Source: Bacteroidales bacterium (GTDB lineage: Bacteria > Bacteroidota > Bacteroidia > Bacteroidales > UBA1715). Taken from it: DNA of 64,000 nucleotides. The stretch is taken from the NCBI GenBank assembly GCA_017552705.1, contig JAFZOY010000040.1, positions 48,184-112,183 on the forward strand, in the 5' to 3' direction. The notes under the pieces are model-generated. The model saw only the letters and a program-made list of their open reading frames with translations, had not been told where the DNA came from and searched no databases. This document shows, one piece after another, positions 18,934-27,630 of this stretch. Numbering within the stretch: position 1 is the stretch's first letter; every line of letters begins with the position of its first letter. The translations under genes were made by a program, and so were the position numbers.

Positions 18934-20192
18934 TGAATGTCGTATTCTTTAATTTTTCGGTACAACGTCCGCTCCGATATGCCAAGTTCCTCGGCTGCGA
19001 GTTTTCGTTTACCATTGAATTTCTGGAGCGCTTTTTTAATGAACGCCACTTCGTTGTTCGCCAAAGATAATGATTCTTCTTTGATTTCCTGCGTATCAAT
19101 TATGTGAGTTTCATCTCTCGTGATCGACGGACGCGCGGAATGCGGACTGACAATATTGATTTGCGGATTCTCTTCCTGACGCACATCAACAACGTCTTCA
19201 GGATAAAAATCCTTGTCTTTTGGCTGCTCGTTGAGCAACGATGACGCATGATATTGTCCGCCTGACTGTATGATATTGTTTACCAACTTTTTGAGGTCGT
19301 CCATATCTTTTTTCATATCAAGCATCAACTTGAAAATAATCTCACGCTCCGAAGCATACGAAGCATCGGCGGCAGCAGGATTCACAGCTGGGAGATGCGA
19401 CAAACCATAATCGGGAAGATATTTCTTCAATTCCTCGTCCGACACGATTGGGCCATCTTCCAACATGGCAATTTGTTCCGAAATATTTTTCAACTGACGA
19501 ATATTCCCCGGCCAACGATACGAAAGCAACATCCGTTTCGCAGCTTCGCTCAAATCGATTCTCGGACGGCGATACTGTGCGGCAGTTTCGTTCACAAACT
19601 TGCGGAACAAAGCATAAATGTCGTCCTGCCGTTCACGGAGCGGCGGGATTCGGATAGGAACCGTATTCAAACGATAATACAAATCTTCACGGAATTTCCC
19701 TGCTTCTATAGCTTTTTGTAAGTCAACATTGGTTGCGGCAACGATACGGACATCGGTTTTCTGCACATTCGACGCGCCAACAGGAATAAATTCTCCCGAT
19801 TCCAACACACGAAGCAGTCGCGACTGCGTGGATTTAGGAAGCTCCCCGACCTCGTCGAGGAAAATCGTGCCGCCGTTCACGGTTTCAAAATAACCTTTTC
19901 TATCGCCGACAGCACCTGTGAACGAACCTTTCACGTGTCCGAACAATTCGGAATCTATTGTTCCTTCGGGAATTGCGCCACAGTTAATCGCTATATATTT
20001 CTTATCCTTCCGTAAACTGTTTTTATGAATAATCTGGGAAAACGCCTCCTTACCGACACCACTTTCTCCCATTATAAGCACGGAAAGGTTTGTCGGTGCG
20101 ATTTGAAGGGCTATTTCAACCGCATTGTCCAAGCGGGGCGAATTGCCAATAATGCCCAGATTTTGCTTTACCGATTGAACTGTCTTATCCAT
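18930..20192 (-). CDS. Sigma-54-dependent transcriptional activator (Fis type)
   Basis: 420 aa. The AAA+ domain starts almost at the N-terminus: Walker A GESGVGKE (42-49), sigma-54 loop GSFTGA (89-94, Ser for Ala in the usual GAFTGA), Walker B GGTIFLDEVGELP. A C-terminal Fis-type HTH (about 378-420; RKLAAEELGISERTLYRKI) binds DNA. There is no receiver or sensor domain. It is the first gene of the operon with lptE, TPR and secG, which suggests a link to envelope biogenesis. Confidence 0.93.
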   Translation of the reverse strand: MDKTVQSVKQNLGIIGNSPRLDNAVEIALQIAPTNLSVLIMGESGVGKEAFSQIIHKNSLRKDKKYIAINCGAIPEGTIDSELFGHVKGSFTGAVGDRKGYFETVNGGTIFLDEVGELPKSTQSRLLRVLESGEFIPVGASNVQKTDVRIVAATNVDLQKAIEAGKFREDLYYRLNTVPIRIPPLRERQDDIYALFRKFVNETAAQYRRPRIDLSEAAKRMLLSYRWPGNIRQLKNISEQIAMLEDGPIVSDEELKKYLPDYGLSHLPAVNPAAADASYASEREIIFKLMLDMKKDMDDLKKLVNNIIQSGGQYHASSLLNEQPKDKDFYPEDVVDVRQEENPQINIVSPHSARPSITRDETHIIDTQEIKEESLSLANNEVAFIKKALQKFNGKRKLAAEELGISERTLYRKIKEYDIQ

Positions 20193-20236
20193 ACTAAAAA
20201 ATTTACCAAAAGTAAAAAAAATCTTAGAGTATTCAA

Positions 20237-20285
20237 AATCACAACAAATAGTGATTGTCTATTAGTAAAGAAAAAAATAATTTTG
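20237..20285 (+). promoter_or_regulatory. feoAB promoter with overlapping inverted repeat
   Basis: A TTG at 20255-20257, a 20-nt spacer and TAATTTTG at 20278-20285 form a Bacteroidota-type promoter 18 nt before the feoAB start. The inverted repeat AATCAC (20237-20242) / GTGATT (20251-20256) overlaps the -33 box, as a repressor site would. It does not match the classical Fur box. Confidence 0.5.
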
Positions 20286-20303
20286 CAGTGTAATTATAGG
20301 AAT

Positions 20304-22712
20304 ATGAAACTCTCTGAATTAAAAAACGGCGAAACCGCTGTTATTGTAAGGGTTTCCGGTCACGGCGGATTCCGAAAGAGAATAATGGAAATGGGATTTG
20401 TGCGTGGTCAGGAGGTGACATCCGTCATCAACGCCCCGATGAACAACCCGATAAAATACTCAATAATGGGGTATGATGTTTCACTTCGCAGAAGCGAAGC
20501 CGACCTCATCACCGTGTTGTCGCCGGAGGAAGCCGACGCCATGCTTTCCGCAGAAGATGCAAAAGCGCCGAATTACTACGCCTGCGGCGATTGTTGTGCG
20601 TGCAATTCAAATTGTTTCTCAAATCTGCACAAAACCACACAACGAAATATCATCAACATAGCATTTGTCGGCAATCCGAACAGCGGAAAAACATCATTGT
20701 TCAACGCTCTTTCGGGGAGCAACGAACATGTGGGCAACTACAGCGGCGTGACGGTTGACATAAAAACCGGACATTTCAACTACCGTGGCTATCATTTTAA
20801 TGTGACGGATTTACCTGGAACATATTCACTATCAGCATATTCGCCCGAAGAAGTGTACGTCCGCAGACATTTGAAGGATTCACTTCCCGATGTGATTATC
20901 AATGCGGTGGTTGCCTCGAACCTTGAGCGGAATTTATATCTGACAACAGAATTGATTGACCTCAACCAGCGGGTGGTTGTCGCACTCAATATGTATGACG
21001 AACTATCGGCAAGCGGTGCGACTCTCGACTACGTCAAACTTGGCTCAATGATGGGAATTCCTATGGTTCCCACCGTCGCAAAAAACGGGCAAGGTCTCGA
21101 CAAACTGCTCGACACGGTGATAGAACTTTTTGAAGGGAAAAACTCCCACGCCCGCCACGTACACATCAACTATGGCAGCGTTATGGAGCCAGAAATCACA
21201 AGTCTGAGCGAACTATTGCACACGGCGAACGACTTGCCACAACAATTCCCTGCCCGATACTGGGCTATCAAATTGATAGAAAACGATACCGAAGCGATTT
21301 CGGTGCTCCAATCCTGCGAAAAATTCAACGAATGGAAAGACATCGCGAAAAATTCTGCGGAACTTATTCAACGACAATTAGATACCGACGTGGAAACAGC
21401 AATCAGCGATGCGAAATATGGATTTATTTCGGGTGCGTTGCACGAAACATTTACCGTAGGTAAAATTGACATAAACAAAAACACAAGAAGAATAGATAAG
21501 ATGGTGGCTAACAAATGGTTAGGGTTTCCACTTTTTATCTTTATCATGTGGCTTATGTTTTTCGTGACCTTTGAACTTGGTGCATATCCGCAAGATTGGA
21601 TCGACATGGGATTTAGCGCATTGGCGGAATGGCTCAATGCCATCATGCCCGACAACATCCTGCGTTCACTGCTTGTTGACGGTATCATAGCGGGAATCGG
21701 GGCAGTGTGCTCGTTTGTTCCAAACATTCTGTTGCTTTATTTATTCATTTCGTTGATGGAAGATTCCGGCTACATGTCGAGAGCGGCATTTATCATGGAC
21801 AATCTGATGCATAAGATGGGACTTCACGGAAAATCGTTCATTCCAATGTTGATGGGATTTGGCTGCAATGCGCCAGCAATTATGGCAACGCGAACAATCG
21901 AGAGTCGAAGTAGCCGACTTATAACAATGTTGGTGATTCCATTTATGTCGTGTAGCGCACGGTTGCCGATTTATGTGTTGTTTACGGGGACGTTCTTCCC
22001 CAATCACGCTGCAACGATGATGATTTTGCTCTATATTACAGGTATTTTAGTGGCGGCAATCAGTGCGAAATTGCTTCGTATTGTGAAATTTGGCGAAGAC
22101 GAAACCCCCTTTGTTATGGAACTTCCTCCATATCGAATGCCAACTGCACTTGCGGTATTGAAACACATGTGGGAAAAATGTGTGCAGTATCTTCGAAAAA
22201 TCGGAACGGTAATACTTGGTGCATCCGTCATAATTTGGGTGTTGAGTTATTTCCCCCGTCCAATGATTGAAGAAACAACCGAAACGGGCGAAACCATATT
22301 AGTGGAGGCTCCAGCAAGTTATGTTGACTGCGAACAATCGTACCTTGGCGTTTTTGGAAAATTCATAGAACCAGTTATGCGCCCATTAGGATTTGACTGG
22401 AAAGCCAGCATAGCCGTTGTGGCAAGTTTGCCGGCAAAGGAAATTGCGGTAAGCACATTAGGCGTACTCTACGGAGATGTTGACGAAGATTCGTTAGGCG
22501 ACGCGCTTATAAAATCAGGCTCGTTCAATCCCGCCTCGGCATTTGCAATTATGGTATTCATGCTTCTGTGTTTCCCTTGTATGGCGACAATAGCGGCAGT
22601 TTACGGCGAATCGGGAAAGAAACGATGGGCGGCATTCACCGTGGTTTACAACACACTTGTAGCATGGATTATCGCCTTCCTTATTTTCAAAATCGGAAAT
22701 ATGTTTTTTTGA
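20304..22712 (+). CDS. feoB: Ferrous iron transporter, FeoA-FeoB fusion
   Basis: 802 aa. Residues 1-75 are FeoA (SH3-like; GFRKRIMEMGFVRGQEV). A Cys-rich linker (CGDCCACNSNC) follows, then the FeoB G domain (GNPNSGKTSLFN at about 122, DLPGTYSL) and the membrane part with Gate motifs (MGFGCNAPAIMATRTIE, PFMSCSARLPIY). It imports Fe2+ across the inner membrane under low-oxygen conditions. The fusion is usual in Bacteroidetes. The ATG at 20304 sits 18 nt after a good promoter. The longer in-frame extension upstream overlaps the divergent gene and is rejected. Confidence 0.97.
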   Translation: MKLSELKNGETAVIVRVSGHGGFRKRIMEMGFVRGQEVTSVINAPMNNPIKYSIMGYDVSLRRSEADLITVLSPEEADAMLSAEDAKAPNYYACGDCCACNSNCFSNLHKTTQRNIINIAFVGNPNSGKTSLFNALSGSNEHVGNYSGVTVDIKTGHFNYRGYHFNVTDLPGTYSLSAYSPEEVYVRRHLKDSLPDVIINAVVASNLERNLYLTTELIDLNQRVVVALNMYDELSASGATLDYVKLGSMMGIPMVPTVAKNGQGLDKLLDTVIELFEGKNSHARHVHINYGSVMEPEITSLSELLHTANDLPQQFPARYWAIKLIENDTEAISVLQSCEKFNEWKDIAKNSAELIQRQLDTDVETAISDAKYGFISGALHETFTVGKIDINKNTRRIDKMVANKWLGFPLFIFIMWLMFFVTFELGAYPQDWIDMGFSALAEWLNAIMPDNILRSLLVDGIIAGIGAVCSFVPNILLLYLFISLMEDSGYMSRAAFIMDNLMHKMGLHGKSFIPMLMGFGCNAPAIMATRTIESRSSRLITMLVIPFMSCSARLPIYVLFTGTFFPNHAATMMILLYITGILVAAISAKLLRIVKFGEDETPFVMELPPYRMPTALAVLKHMWEKCVQYLRKIGTVILGASVIIWVLSYFPRPMIEETTETGETILVEAPASYVDCEQSYLGVFGKFIEPVMRPLGFDWKASIAVVASLPAKEIAVSTLGVLYGDVDEDSLGDALIKSGSFNPASAFAIMVFMLLCFPCMATIAAVYGESGKKRWAAFTVVYNTLVAWIIAFLIFKIGNMFF

Positions 22713-22740
22713 TTTCTATAATTTTTAAGTTTTGTTTGGG

Positions 22741-22766
22741 AAAGGCGGCTTTGTCCGCCTTTTTTT
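22741..22766. terminator. Terminator between feoAB and mnmA
   Basis: AAAGGCGG, a short loop and CCGCCTTTTTTT form a stem-loop with a T-run. It ends the feoAB transcript and overlaps the end of the convergent mnmA gene. Confidence 0.85.
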
Positions 22767-23838
22767 ATTTCTCAATGATTCCGCCTGCTATCACGTCATT
22801 TCCTTCGTAGAACACCGCCGACTGTCCCGAAGTCACCGCCCATACCGGGTTTTCAAAAACGACCTTATACCATCCGTTTGGCTGTTTTTCCACGACACAC
22901 GGCGCAGGCTGAGTGTTATATCTGATTTTCACCATAATATTTGCAGCCTCATCAAACGAATCGTATTTTGAAAAATGCACATCCGACACGAACAACTCAT
23001 GTGCGAGCAAATCATCACGGAAGCCGATTTTTATTGTATTCGACTCTTTGTCAACTGATTGCACGTATGCTGGCACGCCAAGGGCTATCCCCAGCCCTTT
23101 TCGTTGTCCTATCGTATAAAACGGAAAACCTTGATGTTCACCAATCTTTTTTCCATCCATCGACAGAAAATCACCTTTTTTCACAATTGTATCTATATCA
23201 GGGACAAAGTCTCTCAAAAATCCCCGATAATCGTCATCGGGAATAAAACAAATCTCCTGACTTTCCGATTTCTTTACCAAATCGATAAACCCGTGTTTTT
23301 CAGCAAGTTCCTTGATTTCCGTCTTTTTATATTTGCCCAAAGGGAAGACCGTTTTCGACAACTGTTCCTGCGAGAGCCGCCACATCACATAGGATTGGTC
23401 TTTTGCCACATCAGTACCTCGAGTCACAAAAAATCGTCCGTTTTGCTGTGAAATCTGTGCATAATGTCCCGTTGCAATTTTGCTGCACCCCAATTCCTCG
23501 GCCTTCTGCAAAATATATTTCCACTTTACATTGGGGTTGCAGACCACACACGGATTTGGTGTACGGGCGTTCATATATTCATCAACAAAATTCCGCACAA
23601 CGCACGCTTTGAACGCATCTTTCACATCGACAACATAATGGGGGACGCCAATTTTCTGGGCAAAAGCACGAGCCTCGTCAACCGACTTGGAACTACAACA
23701 GCCCGTCTGGATTTCGCCGGAATCCCACAACTGCAACGTGATGCCCACAATATCATATCCTTGTTCTTGCAGCAACAACGCAGTAATGCTACTGTCAATT
23801 CCGCCACTCATTGCAACTGCAATCTTCTGTTTTCCCAT
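22765..23838 (-). CDS. mnmA: tRNA-specific 2-thiouridylase MnmA
   Basis: 357 aa. It inserts sulfur at uridine 34 of Glu, Gln and Lys tRNAs. The PP-loop SGGIDSS (residues 10-16), NPCVVCN with the first catalytic Cys, the ATGHYAQI segment and the EICFIPDDDYRGFL region are all present. It stands alone, convergent with feoAB. Confidence 0.97.
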   Translation of the reverse strand: MGKQKIAVAMSGGIDSSITALLLQEQGYDIVGITLQLWDSGEIQTGCCSSKSVDEARAFAQKIGVPHYVVDVKDAFKACVVRNFVDEYMNARTPNPCVVCNPNVKWKYILQKAEELGCSKIATGHYAQISQQNGRFFVTRGTDVAKDQSYVMWRLSQEQLSKTVFPLGKYKKTEIKELAEKHGFIDLVKKSESQEICFIPDDDYRGFLRDFVPDIDTIVKKGDFLSMDGKKIGEHQGFPFYTIGQRKGLGIALGVPAYVQSVDKESNTIKIGFRDDLLAHELFVSDVHFSKYDSFDEAANIMVKIRYNTQPAPCVVEKQPNGWYKVVFENPVWAVTSGQSAVFYEGNDVIAGGIIEK

Positions 23839-23904
23839 AACTATAATTTATCGTCGGTAAATTTAGCATTCATTTTAGAATCTATTTTGAATTACAATAA
23901 AAAA

Positions 23905-24159
23905 ATGAACGGAATCTATTTCTTTGCATTTAATGGTTGTACAAAATTGAAGGATGTTACCTGTTTGTCAACCACGCCTCCTGAAGCATCTGCATATTCT
24001 TTCGAGAACTACAATGGATATTTATATGTTTCTTGTGAAAGCCGAGAAGCACAAGCATTTGTGGTAACAATTTCTGGCAAGAAAATCGCAAATCAAAACC
24101 TGAAATCGGGCGTGTATTTTGTAAATGTTGAGGGCGAAACGGTGAAGGTTGTGAAATAA
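23905..24159 (+). pseudogene. Remnant of a BspA-like leucine-rich surface protein
   Basis: 84 codons. The first part (FNGCTKLKDV, TTPPEASAYSFENYNGYLYV) is the last unit of a BspA-type LRR_5 domain. The second (VVTISGKKIANQNL, SGVYFVNVEG, VKVVK) is the end of a T9SS sorting domain. No signal peptide is present, and the sequence that normally joins the two is missing. This is most easily read as an internally deleted remnant of a large surface protein. Apart from this and the terminator at 24242, positions 23839-24291 hold nothing I recognise. Confidence 0.65.
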
Positions 24160-24241
24160 TGCGTAATGCGAAATGCGTGATGCATAATTGGGTAGATTTC
24201 TAGCTTCGCTCGAAATGACTGGGCTGGTGGGGGATAAAAAG

Positions 24242-24282
24242 ACAGAAAGAGGTGGTCAAAATTTTTGACCACCTCTTTCTGT
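24242..24282 (-). terminator. 41-nt palindromic terminator of the NUDIX gene
   Basis: Two perfect 20-nt arms (ACAGAAAGAGGTGGTCAAAA and its complement) surround a single T. On the minus strand a CTTTTTAT run follows. It lies just downstream of the NUDIX stop. Confidence 0.8.
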
Positions 24283-24291
24283 TAATTGTCT

Positions 24292-24816
24292 CTACATACA
24301 AAACTTCCGCAATATATTTTTAATTGATTGACCTCCAACTTGTTCTATCACATCTTCGGTGATGGTATAGAACTGGGCCGAGGTCACATCGTCGTTGGCT
24401 GCAATGTGGTCATATTCAACAACTGTGCATTCGTACACCAAATCGCAGGTGAAATATACAACTCCGCCATACAGATACGTATTGGGGAACGAACCTTTAT
24501 AGGATTTTGTAACGATTTCAAGCTCCAATTCCTCCTTAATCTCGCGTTCCAAGGCAGTTTCCGCCGATTCCAACGGGTCAACAAAGCCACCCGGCAAATC
24601 AAGTTTTCCCTTCCCTGGCTCAAACGCACGTCGGGTAAGCAGTACGCGGTTCTGCGAGTCTTTTATGATTGCCGCCACAGCTGTCGCCGCATTGTAATAA
24701 AACACAAAACCGCAATCGTGGCATTTGCTCGCCTTTTCGCCATACGGTTCAAAATGTCCGCATCCACAGCGAGGACAATATCGCAACACATTTTGAGGAT
24801 GAAATGTTCTATCCAT
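24292..24816 (-). CDS. NUDIX hydrolase with N-terminal zinc ribbon
   Basis: 174 aa from the ATG at 24816, which overlaps the end of ygiQ by 8 nt; longer upstream starts lie inside ygiQ. A zinc ribbon (CPRCGCGHF, KCHDCGF) precedes the NUDIX fold with box GGFVDPLESAETALEREIKEELEL (Leu replaces the usual Gly near its end). NudC-like and ADP-ribose-type enzymes share this layout. The substrate is a nucleoside diphosphate derivative and cannot be named further. Confidence 0.88.
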   Translation of the reverse strand: MDRTFHPQNVLRYCPRCGCGHFEPYGEKASKCHDCGFVFYYNAATAVAAIIKDSQNRVLLTRRAFEPGKGKLDLPGGFVDPLESAETALEREIKEELELEIVTKSYKGSFPNTYLYGGVVYFTCDLVYECTVVEYDHIAANDDVTSAQFYTITEDVIEQVGGQSIKNILRKFCM

Positions 24817-26611
24817 TGTATTTGTTTCTTTTTTTGTTTCCAAACGATTTAGCGACAGGTTTTCCTTTGTCGAATCGGGTATTTCCACGATGTTTTGTGT
24901 CCATTCCGTTCTTTTTGTACCAGAAGAAAAACGATTTTTGTTTGTCCTTTTCATCTTTCGTCTTTGCCGAAAAGACTGGCTCCAACGTGTATGGATTCAC
25001 CCCCGTGTAAAACATTGTGGTTGAAAGCGTCATTGGCGTCGGGGTAAAATCCTGTACCTGCTCGGGCATGACGCGAAGCGAACGGAGTCGTTGTTCCAAC
25101 TTGCCCATATCCTGCGCCTTACAACCAGGATGTGATGAAATGAAATACGGAATTATCTGCTGACGCAATCCATATTTTTGATTGATTTCATCGAATTGTT
25201 TTTTGAACTGCTCAAACAACGCAAACGACGGTTTCCGCATCAGTTTCAACACGGAATCCTCGGTATGTTCGGGTGCGACCTTCAATCGTCCCGAAACATG
25301 CTTTCGCACCAACTGCGACAAATACTCCCGTTCTCCCTCGGCTCCACTAAGCAAATCATAGCGAACACCACTTCCGATGGTGATATGCTTTATGCCAGGA
25401 ATCCGTTCCACGCGCTCATACAAACGCGTCAGGCGGATGTGGCTGTCGTTCAGGTTCTTACATTTTTGAGGAAACAGACACGACGGTCGTTTACATTTCT
25501 CGCACAAGCGCTGGTCTCTGCCGTGCATGCCATACATATTGGCCGATGGCGCGCCCAAATCGGTTATATGTCCTTTGAAATGAGGCGATTGCGCAATTTT
25601 CTCCAATTCGGCTATAATGGATTCCTCGCTTCGGCTTGCAATAAACTTGCCCTGATGCGCCGAAATGGTACAGAAACTACATGCGCCAAAGCAGCCACGA
25701 TGAATAGTCACGGAGTCCTTTATCATATCGTAGGCAGGAATCGGCGGTTTCTTCGCATAGCGGGAATGTGGCAGACGGGAATATGGCAACGCATACACTG
25801 CGTCGAGTTCCTCGGTTGACATTGTGGGATATGGTTCATTGACGATAACATATTCATTCCCAAATCGTTGTGCTATTTTCTCTGGCTTGCACAAATTCGA
25901 TTGTTCCTCAATGACACGAAAATTCTTGGCATCGAGAATCTTATCGTGTAAACAATCTTCGTAAGAATACAATTCAACAGGCTGTTTCGCACATTGACTC
26001 AGCGACTTTGCAACGTATGCCGTTTGAGGAATTTCAGTCATTTCGGCTATCGTTTTCCCTTCGTGCAACGCTTGGGCAACGGCAACAATGGCCTTTTCGC
26101 CCATGCCATACACCAGCATGTCGGCTTTGCTGTCAATCATAATAGATTTCTTGTACGAATCCGACCAATAGTCGTAGTGCGAAAATCGACGAAGCGAAGC
26201 CTCAATGCCGCCCAGCACCACGGGAGTGTCGGGAAACAACTGTTTCAAGATGTTGGAATACACCGTAACCGCATAGTCGGGACGCTGGCCCGCAAGACCG
26301 CCGGGCGTGTAGGCATCGTTGGAACGAAGACGCTTGGTGGCGGTATAGTGGTTCACCATGGAATCCATACTGCCCGAATTTACGCCAAAAAACAGACGGG
26401 GTTTGCCCAGTTTCTTGAAGTCGCGCAAATCGTCACGCCAATTTGGTTGCGGAACCACGGCGACACGAAATCCCGCATGTTCCAACACACGCGAAATAAT
26501 TGCCGTGCCGAACGCAGGATGGTCAATGTAGGCGTCGCCTGTAATCATAATTACATCGACGTAGTCCCACCCCAAACGTTCCATTTCCTTTTTCGACGTA
26601 GGTAATTCCAT
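24809..26611 (-). CDS. YgiQ family radical SAM protein
   Basis: 600 aa from the ATG at 26611, 19 nt after a TATCTTTG promoter element. The radical-SAM motif is GCFGACSFCTISAHQG, which carries the CxxxCxxC cluster ligands. An N-terminal cobalamin-type Rossmann domain (about 30-200; VGGIEASLRRFSHYDYWSD) and the C-terminal region with ISSHPGC are typical of the family. The reaction is unknown. The C-terminal tail is basic and low-complexity. Confidence 0.92.
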   Translation of the reverse strand: MELPTSKKEMERLGWDYVDVIMITGDAYIDHPAFGTAIISRVLEHAGFRVAVVPQPNWRDDLRDFKKLGKPRLFFGVNSGSMDSMVNHYTATKRLRSNDAYTPGGLAGQRPDYAVTVYSNILKQLFPDTPVVLGGIEASLRRFSHYDYWSDSYKKSIMIDSKADMLVYGMGEKAIVAVAQALHEGKTIAEMTEIPQTAYVAKSLSQCAKQPVELYSYEDCLHDKILDAKNFRVIEEQSNLCKPEKIAQRFGNEYVIVNEPYPTMSTEELDAVYALPYSRLPHSRYAKKPPIPAYDMIKDSVTIHRGCFGACSFCTISAHQGKFIASRSEESIIAELEKIAQSPHFKGHITDLGAPSANMYGMHGRDQRLCEKCKRPSCLFPQKCKNLNDSHIRLTRLYERVERIPGIKHITIGSGVRYDLLSGAEGEREYLSQLVRKHVSGRLKVAPEHTEDSVLKLMRKPSFALFEQFKKQFDEINQKYGLRQQIIPYFISSHPGCKAQDMGKLEQRLRSLRVMPEQVQDFTPTPMTLSTTMFYTGVNPYTLEPVFSAKTKDEKDKQKSFFFWYKKNGMDTKHRGNTRFDKGKPVAKSFGNKKRNKYNG

Positions 26612-26630
26612 TTGTACTATCCTATTGGTA

Positions 26631-26638
26631 CAAAGATA
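26631..26638 (-). promoter_or_regulatory. -7 element of the ygiQ promoter
   Basis: TATCTTTG on the minus strand (26638-26631), an exact TAnnTTTG match, 19 nt before the start at 26611. Confidence 0.5.
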
Positions 26639-26724
26639 GTACATTTTGAACATTCCGTCCTACATCCTACTGCTTTTACAAAGATTGTAAAAACAGAAGC
26701 TTTTGAATTAGGAATTATTTTTGT

Positions 26725-27471
26725 CTAAATTCCTAAAAACTTCTTTGCGTTATTGTAGAAAATATTTTCAAGTCCAGCTTCGTCAACACCGCAAGCCATA
26801 ACTTTCTGGATTTCCACAGTTGGATGATGGAACGGAGAATCAATACCGAACATCACACGGTCGTGACCAACGGTTTCGTAGGCATTTTTGATTTGGCAAC
26901 TCATCGAAGTTCCCGATGTTTCGAGCCAAATGTTGTCGTAGCGTTTCGCCATAGTTATTGCAGCCTCAACATACACGCCATGTGCGTGTCCCATGTGAAT
27001 CATCACAATTGGCAAGTGTGGATGACGTTCGGCAAGCAAACCTATTTGCCAAGGAAGCGCAAATGGTTCGTGTCCAGAATGTATGAACAATGGTTTGCCA
27101 TATTTTTCGCAGATTTCCGCAACAGGGTCAACACACGGTGCATCGGCGGTATAACCATCGAACAACGACTGTAGTTTTGCTCCGGCAAAGTGTTCATCGC
27201 GGACGTAATGCTCAAGCAAGTCGTAGGCTGGTTGCCCTTGTGCACAGTTCACCCACATAAGAGGCACAATCTTATCGGGATGCGCCTTGAAAGCCGCAAG
27301 CGTGTCGTCGTTTGAATAGGCACTTGCCGCACACAGCACTGTTTTTTCAATATTATATTGTTTCATTTGTTCAACCAATCGTTCCGAATCGAAATTGATG
27401 TTGAACGGACTACCGAACGCCCCGATGTGAGTGTGGGCGTCGATTTTCTTTATTCTGCTAAAATTGTCCAT
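26725..27471 (-). CDS. Amidohydrolase family metal-dependent hydrolase
   Basis: 248 aa from the ATG at 27471. It is a TIM-barrel amidohydrolase of the amidohydrolase_2 type: metal-binding HxH in DAHTHIG, then FIHSGHEPF, MIHMGHAHG and the catalytic Asp in GIDSPFHHP. Family members include decarboxylases and hydrolases of small carboxylated substrates; which one applies cannot be told. It stands alone. A possible -7 element, TATTTTTG, lies at 27504-27497. Confidence 0.82.
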   Translation of the reverse strand: MDNFSRIKKIDAHTHIGAFGSPFNINFDSERLVEQMKQYNIEKTVLCAASAYSNDDTLAAFKAHPDKIVPLMWVNCAQGQPAYDLLEHYVRDEHFAGAKLQSLFDGYTADAPCVDPVAEICEKYGKPLFIHSGHEPFALPWQIGLLAERHPHLPIVMIHMGHAHGVYVEAAITMAKRYDNIWLETSGTSMSCQIKNAYETVGHDRVMFGIDSPFHHPTVEIQKVMACGVDEAGLENIFYNNAKKFLGI

Positions 27472-27565
27472 ATCAAATTTACGTCTTATTTGCACGCAAA
27501 AATATCAAAAGAAAAAGAACAAAAAACATTTTGTAGCACACTTTTCTTTATACTGTAAGTCTCCA

Positions 27566-27595
27566 TTTGATTTCTTGCAAAAAAAAGTATCTTTG
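27566..27595 (+). promoter_or_regulatory. Promoter of the first giant surface-protein gene
   Basis: TTTG at 27566-27569, an 18-nt spacer and TATCTTTG at 27588-27595, a near-ideal Bacteroidota promoter. The ATG follows at 27631. Confidence 0.65.
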
Positions 27596-27630
27596 CCGCG
27601 AAATTTTGTGTGATTATAAATTATACGTCT

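Noticed and set aside
20025..20303. In-frame N-terminal extension of FeoB
   Set aside because: It overlaps the divergent sigma-54 regulator, lacks family similarity, and the ATG at 20304 follows a good promoter.
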